In this document: piece by piece, positions 1-10,582 of the stretch
Layout of the letters: each line of letters starts with the position of its first letter
How positions within the stretch are numbered: position 1 is the first letter of the stretch
Assembly: GCF_000282495.1 (NCBI RefSeq)
Contig: NZ_AKJE01000029.1
Span: 1-64,000 of the forward strand
DNA: 64,000 nucleotides
Direction of reading: 5' to 3'
DNA from: Pseudomonas sp. GM79
GTDB lineage: Bacteria > Pseudomonadota > Gammaproteobacteria > Pseudomonadales > Pseudomonadaceae
Notes under the pieces: model-generated
The model's input: the letters and a program-made list of their open reading frames with translations, nothing else
Told to the model about the DNA's origin: nothing
Databases searched by the model: none
Program-made: the position numbers and the translations under genes

Positions 1-16
1 GGGAGCGGTGCCTTTC

Positions 17-751
17 TTAGTGCTGCAGAATCTTCTCGAGGAAATGCTGCGCGCGGTCGGAGCGGGCGGTGATGTCGCCGAAGAACTCTTCCTTCTTGCA
101 GTCTTCGATGATCTTGCCCTGGTCCATGAAGATCACCCGGTCGGCCACTTTGCGCGCAAAGCCCATTTCGTGGGTCACGCACATCATGGTCATGCCTTCG
201 TGGGCCAGTTGCACCATCACGTCGAGTACTTCGTTGACCATTTCCGGGTCCAGCGCCGAGGTCGGTTCGTCGAACAGCATGACGATCGGGTCCATCGCCA
301 GCGCACGGGCAATCGCCACACGCTGTTGCTGACCACCGGAGAGTTGGCCCGGATGCTTTTTGGCATGGGCGGAGAGGCCGACGCGTTCGAGCAGTTGCAG
401 GGCTTTCTTGGATGCCTCTTCCTTGCTGCGACCCAACACCTTGACCTGTGCGATGGTCAGGTTGTCCATGATGCTCAGGTGCGGGAACAGTTCGAAATGC
501 TGGAACACCATGCCAACGCGCGAACGCAGTTTGGGCAGGTTGGTCTTCGGGTCGGCGATGGATGTGCCATCGACGATCACGTCGCCTTTCTGGAACGGTT
601 CCAGGGCGTTGACGCATTTGATCAGGGTGGATTTGCCGGAGCCGGACGGCCCGCACACCACAATCACTTCGCCTTTTTTGACCTCGGTGCTGCAGTCAGT
701 CAGTACCTGGAAGTCGCCATACCACTTGTTGACATTCTTGATAGAGATCAT
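17..751 (-). CDS. aatP: Glutamate/aspartate ABC transporter ATP-binding protein AatP
   Basis: This 244-residue protein is the ATPase that powers uptake of acidic amino acids from the periplasm. It has Walker [10 protein letters not shown] near residue 35, the signature [14 protein letters not shown], Walker [13 protein letters not shown] and the switch histidine in THEMGF, all typical of polar amino acid transporter ATPases of about 240-250 residues. Its ATG overlaps the stop of aatM by four bases, so translation is probably coupled. It is the last gene of aatJ-aatQ-aatM-aatP, the gene order known for Pseudomonas acidic amino acid uptake. No terminator is visible in the 16 bases left before the window edge. 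Confidence 0.93.
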   Translation of the reverse strand: MISIKNVNKWYGDFQVLTDCSTEVKKGEVIVVCGPSGSGKSTLIKCVNALEPFQKGDVIVDGTSIADPKTNLPKLRSRVGMVFQHFELFPHLSIMDNLTIAQVKVLGRSKEEASKKALQLLERVGLSAHAKKHPGQLSGGQQQRVAIARALAMDPIVMLFDEPTSALDPEMVNEVLDVMVQLAHEGMTMMCVTHEMGFARKVADRVIFMDQGKIIEDCKKEEFFGDITARSDRAQHFLEKILQH

Positions 752-1422
752 ACGGCAAACCTTTTTTGCAGACGCTTGACCAGCAGCGAGGCGGCAAAGC
801 TGATTGTGAAGTACGTGAGACCTGCGAAGATCAGGAACTCATTGGAGCGACCGATGATGTCGCCGCTGGCACGGGAGGCATTGAGGAAGTCCACCAGACC
901 CACCGCGTAAACCAGCGAGGTGTCCTGGAACAGGATGATGCTCTGTTGCAGCAGCAACGGGGTCATCTTGCGAAACGCTTGCGGCAGGATGATCAGTCGC
1001 ATCATCTGGCCGTATTCCATACCCAACGCCTGGGCAGCGCCCATCTGACCCTTGGGGATCGACTGCACGCCAGCCCGGACGATTTCGCAGAAATACGCGG
1101 CTTCGAACATCATGAAGGCCACGATGCACGAGGCGAACGCGCCGATCGGGGTGTCTTCGCCGGTAATCCAGCGTAATACAAACGGCACCGCCAGGTAGAA
1201 CCAGGTGATGACCAGCAGCAACGGGATCGAGCGGAAGTAGTTAACGTAGGCGCCGGCGATGTTCGACAGCAGTTTGTTGTGGGACAAGCGCATCAGCGCC
1301 AGGAGCGTGCCGAGGATGATCCCGCCGATCACGCCCAGGGCCATCAGCTTGAGGGTCATGATCATGCCGTTCCACAAACCCGGCAGGGACGGAATGATGC
1401 CCGAGAAGTCGAATTCCATCAT
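748..1422 (-). CDS. aatM: Acidic amino acid ABC transporter permease AatM
   Basis: This inner-membrane permease of the HisM/GltK type has about 224 residues and roughly five hydrophobic segments. The EAA-loop region ([17 protein letters not shown], about residues 148-164) docks the ATPase. It forms the channel with AatQ. The start is one of two adjacent ATG codons; the second (1419) would lie just after the aatQ stop, while the first overlaps it as ATGATGA. It shares four-base overlaps with both neighbours, so the three genes form one transcript. The family assignment is firm; the substrate rests on the neighbouring binding protein and the operon regulation. Confidence 0.92.
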   Translation of the reverse strand: MMEFDFSGIIPSLPGLWNGMIMTLKLMALGVIGGIILGTLLALMRLSHNKLLSNIAGAYVNYFRSIPLLLVITWFYLAVPFVLRWITGEDTPIGAFASCIVAFMMFEAAYFCEIVRAGVQSIPKGQMGAAQALGMEYGQMMRLIILPQAFRKMTPLLLQQSIILFQDTSLVYAVGLVDFLNASRASGDIIGRSNEFLIFAGLTYFTISFAASLLVKRLQKRFAV

Positions 1423-2165
1423 TTACCCCCTACGGAAATCAGGCCCGGTACGGCGACTTTCTTCTCGACCGAACGCATCAGCAGCATCAAGCTCATGTTC
1501 AGCGTGAAGTAGATCAGCGTGGCCAGGGTGAAGGCTTCGAACAGGTTGGCGGAGAACTCGGCGGTCTGTTTGGTCTGCGCGAGCAGCTCCATCAGGCCAA
1601 TCAGCGACGCGACGGAGGAGTTCTTGAAGACGTTCAAAAATTCCGAGGTAAGCGGCGGAATGATGATGCGGTAAGCCTGGGGCAGCAGCACGTTCCAGTA
1701 AATCTGCGGCAGCTTGAAACCCATGGCGCGAGCGGCGGCTTCCTGGCCGCGGGGCAGCGCCTGGATACCGGTGCGCACTTGTTCGCAAACGCGAGCGGTG
1801 GTGAACAGACCCAGGCACACGACGACGCTGAGGAACGCCGAAGTGGTGGGGTTGAGATCCTGCTTGTACCACTCCTGGATGTCCGCAGGCAGCAGGTCGG
1901 GCACCAGGAAGTACCAGATGAACAGCTGAACCAGCAGCGGCACGTTACGGAAGAGTTCGACGTAGCAGGTCGCGATGCCCGATACGATGCGATTCGGTAC
2001 CGTGCGCATGACGCCCAGAATCGAGCCCAGCAGCAGCGCGATGATCCAGGCTGCGACGGCAATGGCGATGGTCCAGCCCAAACCGGAGAGGTACCAGTCG
2101 AAATAAATCTCGCTGCCCACGCCGGTGGACTTGAAGAACACGCCCCAGTCCCAGTTGTAATTCAT
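1419..2165 (-). CDS. aatQ: Acidic amino acid ABC transporter permease AatQ
   Basis: This is the second permease (GltJ type), 248 residues from the chosen start, with several membrane spans and an EAA-like loop (AMGFKLPQIYWNVLLPQAY). I chose the ATG at 2165 (MNYNWDWGVFF) rather than the upstream ATG at 2198, because the N-terminus then matches GltJ-type proteins and a GAGGGGA ribosome-binding site sits about eight bases upstream. About 190 bases carrying a stem-loop separate it from aatJ. It pairs with AatM to form the transmembrane channel for glutamate and aspartate. Confidence 0.91.
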   Translation of the reverse strand: MNYNWDWGVFFKSTGVGSEIYFDWYLSGLGWTIAIAVAAWIIALLLGSILGVMRTVPNRIVSGIATCYVELFRNVPLLVQLFIWYFLVPDLLPADIQEWYKQDLNPTTSAFLSVVVCLGLFTTARVCEQVRTGIQALPRGQEAAARAMGFKLPQIYWNVLLPQAYRIIIPPLTSEFLNVFKNSSVASLIGLMELLAQTKQTAEFSANLFEAFTLATLIYFTLNMSLMLLMRSVEKKVAVPGLISVGGK

Positions 2166-2311
2166 TAGGGTCTCCCCTCGGATTCGTTCGATGTACAAAT
2201 GCCCGCCTGGGGAAGCTCCGTTCCCGCCCGATCTTGAAGATCAGGCACACACGAGCGGCTCGACAGCCACCGGTTCGAGTGTTTCCAGAAAATGCCAGCA
2301 GGGAGTGACAA

Positions 2312-2341
2312 CCCCTGAAAGGGCAAAGGCTCTCTCAGGGG
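2312..2341 (-). other. Intercistronic stem-loop between aatJ and aatQ
   Basis: CCCCTGA (2312-2318) and TCAGGGG (2335-2341) form a seven-base-pair stem between the binding-protein gene and the permease genes. There is no strong T tract. In ABC operons such hairpins often stabilise the upstream binding-protein mRNA and lower downstream expression; that role is inferred here. Confidence 0.5.
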
Positions 2342-2358
2342 ATAAGGTTAGTCAGAAA

Positions 2359-3273
2359 TCAGGATTTCTTTTCGTCAGCCGCTTTGTCGGTCGGATTGGC
2401 GATCAGGGCCTTGAGCTCTTCGCTCATCGGGAACATCAGGTTCAGGCCTTTTGGCGGAATTGGCTGCATGAACCATTTTTCGTAGATCTTGTTGATCTCG
2501 CCGGACTTGTAGGTCGCGATGATGGCGTCGTCGACAGCTTTCTTGAACGGCGCGTCGCCTTTGCGAACCATGCAACCGTAAATTTCATTGGACTGCGCAG
2601 TCCCGGTCACGGCCCAGTCGGTCGGCTTCTTGGCCTTGGCCATTTCACCGGCCAGCAAGGCGTCGTCCATCATGAAAGCCACGGCACGGCCGGTTTCCAG
2701 CATCTGGAAGGACTCGCCATGGTCTTTGGCGGAGATCACGTTCATGCCCATCTGCTTGTCGGCGTTCATCGACTTGAGGATGCGCTCGGACGTGGTGCCG
2801 GCGGTGGTCACGACGTTCTTGCCTTTGAGGTCGGCGAAGTCTTTGTATGGGGAATCTTTCTTGGACAGCAGCTTGGTGCCGATTTCGAAGATGCCGACGG
2901 AGAAGTCAACTTGCTGCTGACGTTCGACGTTGTTGGTGGTGGAGCCGCACTCGACGTCCACGGTGCCGTTCTGCACCAGCGGGATACGGGTTTGCGAGGT
3001 CACCAGGTTGTATTTGACCTGGAGGTTGGGCATGTCCAGGTCTTTCTTGATGGCTTCGACGATTTTCAGCTGGATATCGTGGGAGTAGCCAACCGGTTTG
3101 CCGGAAGCGTCCGCGATGTAGGAAAACGGAATGGAAGCGTCACGATGCCCGAGGGTGATGGTGCCGGACTCTTTGATCTTCTTCAGTGTGCCGGTGAGTT
3201 CGGCGGCGAAAACTGGAGTGCTAATCAGAGCGGCAGCAATGGCTGCGCCCAGGATATGGGGAACGATGCGCAT
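2359..3273 (-). CDS. aatJ: Glutamate/aspartate periplasmic binding protein AatJ
   Basis: This solute-binding protein captures acidic amino acids in the periplasm and delivers them to AatQM. It has 304 residues from the ATG at 3273, which gives a clear signal peptide (MRIVPHILGAAIAAALISTPVFAAE) and has GAGGAAAA upstream; the ATG at 3381 would add 36 residues without signal-peptide character. The body is a type 3 extracellular solute-binding fold (GTLKKIKESGTITLGHRDAS, then GCMVRKGDAPFKKAVDDAI). It is the first gene of the transporter operon and lies downstream of a sigma-54 promoter and AauR-type sites, which supports a glutamate/aspartate role rather than another polar amino acid. Confidence 0.92.
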   Translation of the reverse strand: MRIVPHILGAAIAAALISTPVFAAELTGTLKKIKESGTITLGHRDASIPFSYIADASGKPVGYSHDIQLKIVEAIKKDLDMPNLQVKYNLVTSQTRIPLVQNGTVDVECGSTTNNVERQQQVDFSVGIFEIGTKLLSKKDSPYKDFADLKGKNVVTTAGTTSERILKSMNADKQMGMNVISAKDHGESFQMLETGRAVAFMMDDALLAGEMAKAKKPTDWAVTGTAQSNEIYGCMVRKGDAPFKKAVDDAIIATYKSGEINKIYEKWFMQPIPPKGLNLMFPMSEELKALIANPTDKAADEKKS

Positions 3274-3390
3274 CAAATTTTCCTCGACATTGTTTTTATA
3301 TGGAGCCAGTTCATCGGCCCTTTTTGGTGCTTCGAATGCTTGCCGGCTCCTGAAGGGGTGGCGCAACGAACATTCGTCCAAGAGTGTAGA

Positions 3391-3405
3391 GCATGACTCG
3401 TGCCA
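3391..3405 (-). promoter_or_regulatory. Sigma-54 promoter of the aat operon
   Basis: On the minus strand the sequence reads TGGCACG-AGTC-ATGC, which fits the sigma-54 -24/-12 consensus TGGCACG-N4-TTGC with one mismatch and correct GG-to-GC spacing. It lies about 118 bases before the aatJ start. Sigma-54 control by the AauRS two-component system is known for this operon in Pseudomonas. Confidence 0.8.
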
Positions 3406-3481
3406 GGCCAGGCGATATAGATCAAGTTATTGATTTATAAAGATATTAAATATTTATGGCGTGAATTTTCATGGTGAAGAA

Positions 3482-3526
3482 TCCGGTTAACCGAATCGAC
3501 TGACAAGTCGCGTTCGGAAAACCGAA
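3482..3526 (-). promoter_or_regulatory. Two AauR-type upstream activating sites
   Basis: TTCGG-AAAA-CCGAA at 3513-3526 is a perfect match to the remembered AauR motif TTCGGNNNNCCGAA, and TCCGG-TTAA-CCGAA at 3482-3495 matches with one change. Their centres are 31 bases apart, about three helical turns. They lie roughly 80-120 bases upstream of the sigma-54 promoter, the normal position for an enhancer-binding response regulator. Confidence 0.78.
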
Positions 3527-3555
3527 TGATATCTAGCGCCATGCACATATCTGCC

Positions 3556-3645
3556 TGTGGGAGCGGGCTTGCTCGCGAAAGCGGTCTATCGGTCGGTGGA
3601 TAGGTTGAATGCTAGTCCGTCTTCGCGAGCAAGCCCGCTCCCACA
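3556..3645. repeat. REPIN, 90 bp
   Basis: Two inverted copies of TGTGGGAGCGGGCTTGCTCG flank a short spacer, total 90 bp. It lies between the divergent-facing aat promoter region and the glpD terminator. Seven other 90-bp elements of the same design occur in the window. Confidence 0.9.
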
Positions 3646-3670
3646 GTTGATCGGCGGCGCCTGCCGGAAT

Positions 3671-3705
3671 GCAAAAAGCCCCTGAATCATGAGATTCAGG
3701 GGCTT
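3671..3705 (-). terminator. Rho-independent terminator after glpD
   Basis: AAGCCCCTGAATC (3676-3688) pairs with GATTCAGGGGCTT (3693-3705) around a four-base loop. On the minus strand the stem is followed by a T tract (3673-3677), so it ends the glpD transcript. The plus strand has only a weak T run. Confidence 0.85.
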
Positions 3706-3725
3706 GGTTTTAACCGGATTCCCGA

Positions 3726-5264
3726 TCAGGCCGCTTCGATCTTGCTGCGGTTCTGTTCGACCTTGTTCAGGTAATCTTCGAGCTTCTGCTGTTCCGCCGG
3801 GGTAGTGAACAGCCCAAGCTTTGTGCGGCGCCACAGAATGTCGTGGGCGGTGGTCGCCCATTCTTCGCTGCACAGGTAATCAACTTCGCGAGTGTAGAGA
3901 CCGCCGCCGATGTGTTCGCCCAGATCATTAAGGCTTTCCACACCTTCGAGCATGCGCCAGGTGCGGCTGCCATACGTGGTGGCCCAGCGTCGGGCGATTT
4001 CGGTGGGTACCCAGTCGAACTTGTCGCGGATCCGCGAGCTCAAGGCCTGCGGGGTGGTCATGTCTTCGCCGCCGGGCAAGGTGGCGCTGGCAGTCCAGCT
4101 CGGCTTGATGTGCGCGAAGTACGGGGCCAGTTGCGCCAGCGCCGATTCCGCCAGTTTGCGGTAAGTCGTCAGTTTGCCGCCGAACACCGACAGCAGCGGC
4201 GCTTCTTCTGCACTGCCCGACAATGCCAAGGTGTAGTCGCGGGTGACGGCCGACGGGTTGTCGGATTCGTCGTTGCACAGCGGGCGAACACCGGAATAGC
4301 TGTGCAGGATATCGTCGCGGCTGATTTGCTTCTTGAAGTGGGCGTTGACCACTTTGAGCAGGTAATCGGTTTCGCCTTCGGTGATTGCAACTGCGGCCGG
4401 GTCACCGGTGTACTCGCGGTCGGTAGTGCCGATCAGGGTGAAGTGGTTCAGGTAGGGAATGGTGAACACGATGCGCTGATCTTCGTTTTGCAGAATGTGC
4501 GCGTGTTCGCCTTCATACAGCTTCGGCACGATCAGGTGGCTGCCCTGGATCAGACGGATGCCATACGGCGATTCCATCTTCAGGTCATCACGGATGAACT
4601 TGGCGACCCACGGGCCGGCTGCATTCACCAGCGCTTTGGCGCGGATCGAAAACAGGCTGCCATCGGCGCGTTCCAGGTTCAGATGCCACAGGCCTTTGGT
4701 GCGACGAGCACTGACGCAGCGGGTCTGGGTGTGAACGTGAGCGCCTTTCTCGCGGGCGGCCATGGCGTTTAGTACGACCAGGCGTGCGTCATCGACCCAG
4801 CAATCGGAATATTCGAAGCCTTTGGTGATTTCGCTTTTCAGTGCACTGTCCGGGCCGAACTTCAGGCTTTTCGAACCTTCGAGTTTTTCCCGTTTGCCCA
4901 GGTTGTCATAAAGGAACAGGCCGGCGCGGATCATCCAGGCCGGACGCAGGTGCGGGCGGTGCGGCAGCACGAAACGCATCTGCTTGACGATGTGCGGCGC
5001 CTTGGCCAGCAGCACTTCGCGCTCGGCGAGGGCTTCGCGCACCAAGCGAAATTCGTAATGTTCGAGGTAGCGCAGGCCGCCGTGGATCAGCTTGCTGCTG
5101 GCGGACGAAGTGTGGCTGGCCAGGTCATCCTTTTCGCAAAGGAACACCGAAAGACCGCGACCGGCGGCATCCGCTGCGATCCCCACGCCATTGATCCCAC
5201 CACCGATGACGGCGATATCGTAAACCTCGGCGAGAGGGGGCGTAGGCAAGGTAGAAGTGGGCAT
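3726..5264 (-). CDS. glpD: Aerobic sn-glycerol-3-phosphate dehydrogenase GlpD
   Basis: GlpD oxidises glycerol 3-phosphate to dihydroxyacetone phosphate at the inner membrane and passes electrons to ubiquinone through FAD. The 512-residue protein has an N-terminal FAD-binding GGGINGVGIA motif at about residues 21-30, followed by the family sequence SSASSKLIHGGLRYLEHYEF, and ends in the GlpD C-terminal helical domain; length is standard. GAGG lies eight bases before the ATG. It is the last glp gene, separated from glpR by about 290 bases that hold GlpR-like operators, so it probably has its own promoter under GlpR. A strong terminator follows. Confidence 0.96.
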   Translation of the reverse strand: MPTSTLPTPPLAEVYDIAVIGGGINGVGIAADAAGRGLSVFLCEKDDLASHTSSASSKLIHGGLRYLEHYEFRLVREALAEREVLLAKAPHIVKQMRFVLPHRPHLRPAWMIRAGLFLYDNLGKREKLEGSKSLKFGPDSALKSEITKGFEYSDCWVDDARLVVLNAMAAREKGAHVHTQTRCVSARRTKGLWHLNLERADGSLFSIRAKALVNAAGPWVAKFIRDDLKMESPYGIRLIQGSHLIVPKLYEGEHAHILQNEDQRIVFTIPYLNHFTLIGTTDREYTGDPAAVAITEGETDYLLKVVNAHFKKQISRDDILHSYSGVRPLCNDESDNPSAVTRDYTLALSGSAEEAPLLSVFGGKLTTYRKLAESALAQLAPYFAHIKPSWTASATLPGGEDMTTPQALSSRIRDKFDWVPTEIARRWATTYGSRTWRMLEGVESLNDLGEHIGGGLYTREVDYLCSEEWATTAHDILWRRTKLGLFTTPAEQQKLEDYLNKVEQNRSKIEAA

Positions 5265-5290
5265 CGGCTGGCCTCGGGCTTTGATTTTCT

Positions 5291-5329
5291 ATATTTGAAT
5301 TCGAACATTAATGTTCATTTACGAAAATA
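5291..5329 (-). promoter_or_regulatory. Tandem GlpR-like operators upstream of glpD
   Basis: Two adjacent 20-bp sites (5291-5310 and 5310-5329) resemble the E. coli GlpR consensus WATGTTCGWT-AWCGAACATW. They share a central perfect palindrome, GAACATTAATGTTC (5303-5316). A third half-site, ACGAACATT, lies at 5405-5413. Their position just upstream of glpD, in an operon encoding a DeoR-type GlpR, supports direct repression. Binding is inferred. Confidence 0.65.
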
Positions 5330-5360
5330 CTAGCCCATAAAGACGCGCACAGCCAGTCAA

Positions 5361-5385
5361 CTTCGATTGAAAATACTGATCGAAG
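5361..5385. other. Inverted repeat in the glpD upstream region
   Basis: CTTCGAT (5361-5367) and ATCGAAG (5379-5385) are exact inverted repeats with 11 bases between them. They lie between the GlpR-like operators and the next half-site. They may bind another regulator; the identity cannot be read from the sequence. Confidence 0.35.
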
Positions 5386-5456
5386 GGCGGTTAAAGGAAA
5401 ATTTACGAACATTTAGACGCGCGATTGGGCGCAAGAGGTGTGTTGTGTGGCCTGTC

Positions 5457-5526
5457 GCCATCGCGGGCAAGCCCGCTCCCACAGGTTACATGCAGACCCT
5501 GTGGGAGCGGGCTTGCCCGCGATGGC
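5457..5526. repeat. Inverted REP pair in opposite orientation, 70 bp
   Basis: A perfect 29-bp inverted repeat (5457-5485 and 5498-5526) with a 12-base loop, made of REP cores arranged opposite to the 90-bp elements. It follows the glpR stop and could terminate or stabilise the glpR end of the transcript. Confidence 0.85.
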
Positions 5527-5557
5527 GTCGGTACAGACGACGAAAATGTGGGGGGGG

Positions 5558-6313
5558 TTAAACCACTTCCAACCGAATCTTGTGCTGGCTCAACAGTTGC
5601 GCCAAGGCTGGCGAAGGCTGCTGATCGGTGACCAGGCAATCGATCAGGCTGATCGGCCCCAGGCGAATCATGGCATTGCGCCCGAATTTGCTGGAGTCCG
5701 CCGCGAGGATTACCTGCCGGGCGTTGGCGATGATCGCCTGGGACACCCGCACTTCCTGATAATCGAAATCCAGCAAGCTGCCATCTTCATCGATGCCGCT
5801 GATGCCGACCAGGGCGAAGTCGACCTTGAACTGGTTAATGAAGTCGACACTCGCCTGACCGACCACGCCACCGTCACGCCGCACGTTGCCGCCGGTCAGC
5901 AGCACGTCGAAATCGTCCTTGGCGCTGAGCATCGAGGCCACATGCAGGTTGTTGGTGATGATCTTCAGGTGGCTGTGGTTGAGCAGCGCCCGAGCGATGG
6001 ATTCGGTGGTGGTGCCGATATTGATGAACAGCGAGGCGTGATCGGGAATCTGAGCGGCAATGGCTTCGCCGATACGCTGTTTTTCATCGCGCATCTGATC
6101 GGCGCGCATGGCGTAGGCAGTGTTTTCGACGCTGGAGTCGTAGGCTGCGCCGCCGTGGTAGCGACGCAACAGATTGACTTCCGCCAGTTGATTGATATCG
6201 CGGCGGATGGTTTGCGGTGTAACGACGAACAGCTGGGCCATTTCCTCGATGCTGACATAGCCGCGCTCGCGGACCAGTTCGAGGATTTGCTGCTGACGGG
6301 GAGGCAGATTCAT
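5558..6313 (-). CDS. glpR: Glycerol regulon repressor GlpR (DeoR family)
   Basis: GlpR represses the glycerol genes and is released by glycerol 3-phosphate. The 251-residue protein starts with a DeoR-type helix-turn-helix ([20 protein letters not shown], then [12 protein letters not shown] with RRYHGG), followed by the sugar-phosphate-sensing DeoRC domain. Length is normal for the family. It lies between glpK and glpD, as in other Pseudomonas, and is read in the same direction. AGGAAGCCCC precedes the ATG. Operator-like sites are visible before glpD; none as convincing is seen before glpF. Confidence 0.94.
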   Translation of the reverse strand: MNLPPRQQQILELVRERGYVSIEEMAQLFVVTPQTIRRDINQLAEVNLLRRYHGGAAYDSSVENTAYAMRADQMRDEKQRIGEAIAAQIPDHASLFINIGTTTESIARALLNHSHLKIITNNLHVASMLSAKDDFDVLLTGGNVRRDGGVVGQASVDFINQFKVDFALVGISGIDEDGSLLDFDYQEVRVSQAIIANARQVILAADSSKFGRNAMIRLGPISLIDCLVTDQQPSPALAQLLSQHKIRLEVV

Positions 6314-6396
6314 GGGGCTTCCTTTGGGCTGCCGTGCAAAATTTGCCCATGATGCCGCAGGAATCTGCTCCCTACCAGTTAGAACCCGACCTTGGC

Positions 6397-7923
<1,527 letters not shown>

Positions 7924-7978
7924 TTAGGAAGTGAGGTCAGGCGCGGGACCGCATGGGCAGGATCACGCGCCAACGGTT

Positions 7979-8830
7979 TCAAGACGTTCTTGGTTTGCCG
8001 TCAATGGCCGGTACTGCATCCTTTGTAGCAGGTATGGCGCTGGGAAGATGACGGGCAATCAGCCCGCGATAAGCTGCAGCACCGAGGCAGGCACCGACAA
8101 TCGGTGCAAAAATCGGGATCAGGAAGTACGGGATATCGCGCCCGCCAGTTAAGGAAATTTCACCCCAGCCGGCGAAGAAAGTCATCAGTTTAGGACCGAA
8201 GTCTCGGGCCGGGTTCATCGCGAAACCGGTCAGAGGGCCCATCGAGCTACCAATCACGGCAATCAGCAGGCCGATCAGCAACGGCGCCAGCGGCCCTTTG
8301 GGCAGACCGTTGTTGTCATCGGTCAACGACATGATCACGCCCATCAATATGGCGGTGATGATCACTTCAACCAAAAAGGCCTGGGCAGTGGTCAGGGCAG
8401 GATTTGGGAAAGTGGAGAACACCGAAGCCAATTCAAGGCTGGCCTGGGTGCCACGAACCATTTGGTGAGTTTGTTCGAAATCGAAGAAAAGGTTGCTGTA
8501 CAGCGTGTAAACCAACAAGGCCCCGCAGAAGGCACCGGCCACCTGGGAGAAGATATAGAAAGGCAGTTTGCGCTTTTCGAAGTCAGCGAAAATGCTCAGC
8601 GCGATACTCACGGCAGGATTGAGGTGGGCACCGGAAACGCCGGCGGTGAGGTAGATCGCCATGCTGACGCCAACCCCCCAGATGATGCTGATTTCCCACA
8701 GTCCGAAGCTGGCACCCGCCACCTTGAGCGCGGCAACGCAGCCGGTACCGAAAAAGATGAGCAGTGCAGTACCCAGAAACTCGGCCATGCATTGGCTCGA
8801 GAGCGACGGTTGTTGTAAAGCAGTTGTCAT
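7979..8830 (-). CDS. glpF: Glycerol facilitator GlpF (aquaglyceroporin)
   Basis: GlpF is a six-span inner-membrane channel for glycerol. The chosen ATG at 8830 (MTTALQQPSLSS) has GAGG eight bases upstream and gives 283 residues; the ATG at 8878 lacks support. Both pore motifs are present: NPA in HLNPAVSIAL and the second in MNPARDFGPK, whose aspartate is typical of glycerol-conducting members. It is the first gene of the glp cluster, so its upstream region should hold the main promoter. Confidence 0.95.
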   Translation of the reverse strand: MTTALQQPSLSSQCMAEFLGTALLIFFGTGCVAALKVAGASFGLWEISIIWGVGVSMAIYLTAGVSGAHLNPAVSIALSIFADFEKRKLPFYIFSQVAGAFCGALLVYTLYSNLFFDFEQTHQMVRGTQASLELASVFSTFPNPALTTAQAFLVEVIITAILMGVIMSLTDDNNGLPKGPLAPLLIGLLIAVIGSSMGPLTGFAMNPARDFGPKLMTFFAGWGEISLTGGRDIPYFLIPIFAPIVGACLGAAAYRGLIARHLPSAIPATKDAVPAIDGKPRTS

Positions 8831-9201
8831 TGAAAACCTCTTTTTTGTTGTTGTCTGGCGCTTTTTCATCCAGGTCAAAGCGCGATTTTCACCGAGGCAG
8901 GATCCCCATCCTGTGCTCGGCTTACTGCTGGGTGCTGCGGTGAGACATTCGTACAGTATTCAGATTCGAAAAAATATAGACAAGAAACGCTGCTGTCAAA
9001 GGTCGAAAGTGAACTGTCGGTCACATTTCAACTATTAGTCACGTGAATGACCGCATCGTTCATCAGGCAGGCCGACCGTGGACGAACGGCACAGAAGCCC
9101 GGACATGCTTTTGAAATAGCGTTGTAATAGAGCCTTTTATCGATCAATGACCTAGAATCCTGCGCAGTATTTTTTCTTCTGCCGCCAAGTCTGGAGTTGC
9201 C
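8831..9201. other. Divergent intergenic region glpF / ybaK
   Basis: This 371-base region separates glpF (minus) from ybaK (plus) and must hold promoters for both. Around 8965-8985 a weak partial match to a GlpR half-site (TTCGAAAAA) is seen, plus an AT-rich stretch. I see no RNA gene, repeat or confident operator. Confidence 0.4.
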
Positions 9202-9672
9202 ATGACACCCGCATTGGATTTGTTGAAAAAAGTTCGTGCCGAACATCGCGTGCACAGTTACGAACATGATCCGAAGGCAGCGTCCTATGGTCTGGAGGCC
9301 GCGGAAAAACTGGGGTTGGACCCGGCGCAGGTGTTCAAGACATTGCTGGCGGCCAGCGAAAAGGGGGAATTGTTGGTGGCGGTGGTGCCGGTCGTCGGAA
9401 GTCTGGACTTGAAGGCGCTGGCGCAGGCCGCTGGTGTGAAGAAAGTCGAAATGGCCGATCCCGCGGCTGCACAGCGGTCGACAGGTTATCTGTTAGGCGG
9501 CATCAGTCCGCTCGGGCAGAAGAAGCGCCTGCGTACCTTTATCGATCATTCGGCTCAGCCATTTTCCAGTATCTTTGTCAGCGCCGGACGGCGTGGTCTG
9601 GAAGTTGAGCTGGCGCCCGCCGTATTGGCCGAACACACCCAGGCGAAGTTCGCCGATATCGGTCGCGCCTGA
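9202..9672 (+). CDS. ybaK: YbaK/EbsC-type Cys-tRNA(Pro)/Cys-tRNA(Cys) deacylase
   Basis: The 156-residue protein belongs to the YbaK/EbsC editing family, which removes cysteine wrongly attached to tRNA(Pro). The family pattern is clear: [20 protein letters not shown] near the N-terminus, QVFKTLLA with the conserved lysine, [14 protein letters not shown], and the terminal aspartyl/serine region. Length is usual. TGGAG lies seven bases before the ATG. The gene stands alone, divergent from glpF and followed by a PhzF-family gene after 116 bases. Confidence 0.9.
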   Translation: MTPALDLLKKVRAEHRVHSYEHDPKAASYGLEAAEKLGLDPAQVFKTLLAASEKGELLVAVVPVVGSLDLKALAQAAGVKKVEMADPAAAQRSTGYLLGGISPLGQKKRLRTFIDHSAQPFSSIFVSAGRRGLEVELAPAVLAEHTQAKFADIGRA

Positions 9673-9788
9673 GCAGAAGGTCTCGGGCGTTCAGCCCGGC
9701 GCTGTATGGTGAAAATTGATTCGCTCTGTCACTGGTGAAGGGTTCTTCGTGGCTCCATGCTCGTCGACCTGAAAAAGGGAGATGTGGC

Positions 9789-10571
9789 ATGCAGCTAGAG
9801 TTTCATCAGGTGGACGCGTTCAGTGATCGGCCGTTCAGTGGCAACCCGGCGATGGTGTACCGGCTCGATACCTGGCTCGACGATGAGTTGATGCAAAAAA
9901 TCGCCGCCGAACACAACCTTGCCGAAACCGCATTTCTGGTACGTGAGGGTTCCGTCTGGCACATCCGCTGGTTTACCCCGACCACCGAAGTCCCGTTATG
10001 CGGCCATGCGACCCTGGCCAGCGCCTATGTTCTGTTTGAAATCCATAAGGAGCCGGCCGAACGTCTGGACTTCATCTGCAAGTCCGGCCCGCTGAGTGTC
10101 AGCCGTGAGGGCACGCGCTTGTGGCTGGATTTCCCGGCCGTCGTGCCGACAGAAGTGGGCGTGACCCTGGATGTCGAGCACGCCTTGGGTGTGAAAGCAG
10201 TCGATGTGTTGGGTTCCAAAGAATTGTTCGTGGTGCTGGAGTCCGAGCAAGCCGTGCTCGATTGTCAGCCGGACATGGTTGCGCTGGCAAAACTGCCCTG
10301 GCCAGGCGCCATTGTGACGGCCAAGGGCAACACGCATGATTTTGTATCGCGGTACTTTGCGCCAGCAATCGGTATCAACGAAGACCCGGTGACCGGGTCG
10401 ACCCATTGCAGCCTGATTCCGTATTGGTCGGAACGCTTGAACAAGTCGAATCTGACGGCTTATCAGTGTTCGGCGCGAGGCGGGGAGTTGTTCTGCCAGT
10501 TGGAAGGGGATCGAGTGAGTATTGGCGGTAATGCAACGCTGGTTGCGAGCGGAACACTAATGTTGGGTTAA
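9789..10571 (+). CDS. PhzF-family isomerase, substrate unknown
   Basis: PhzF-family proteins are two-domain isomerases or epimerases. The start at 9789 (MQLEFHQVDAFSDRPFSGNP) has GGGAG upstream and gives 260 residues, standard length; the upstream ATG at 9735 would add 18 unlikely residues. Family motifs are visible: DRPFSGNPAMV, the active-site glutamate in LAETAFLV (about residue 46), TEVPLCGHATLASA, and EDPVTGSTHCSL in the second domain. No phenazine genes are nearby, so it should not be called PhzF itself. The substrate cannot be inferred. Confidence 0.88.
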   Translation: MQLEFHQVDAFSDRPFSGNPAMVYRLDTWLDDELMQKIAAEHNLAETAFLVREGSVWHIRWFTPTTEVPLCGHATLASAYVLFEIHKEPAERLDFICKSGPLSVSREGTRLWLDFPAVVPTEVGVTLDVEHALGVKAVDVLGSKELFVVLESEQAVLDCQPDMVALAKLPWPGAIVTAKGNTHDFVSRYFAPAIGINEDPVTGSTHCSLIPYWSERLNKSNLTAYQCSARGGELFCQLEGDRVSIGGNATLVASGTLMLG

Positions 10572-10582
10572 CCAAAATCCAA

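Noticed and set aside
8960..8985. Possible GlpR operator upstream of glpF
   Set aside because: Only one half of the consensus is matched; not enough to list as a site.
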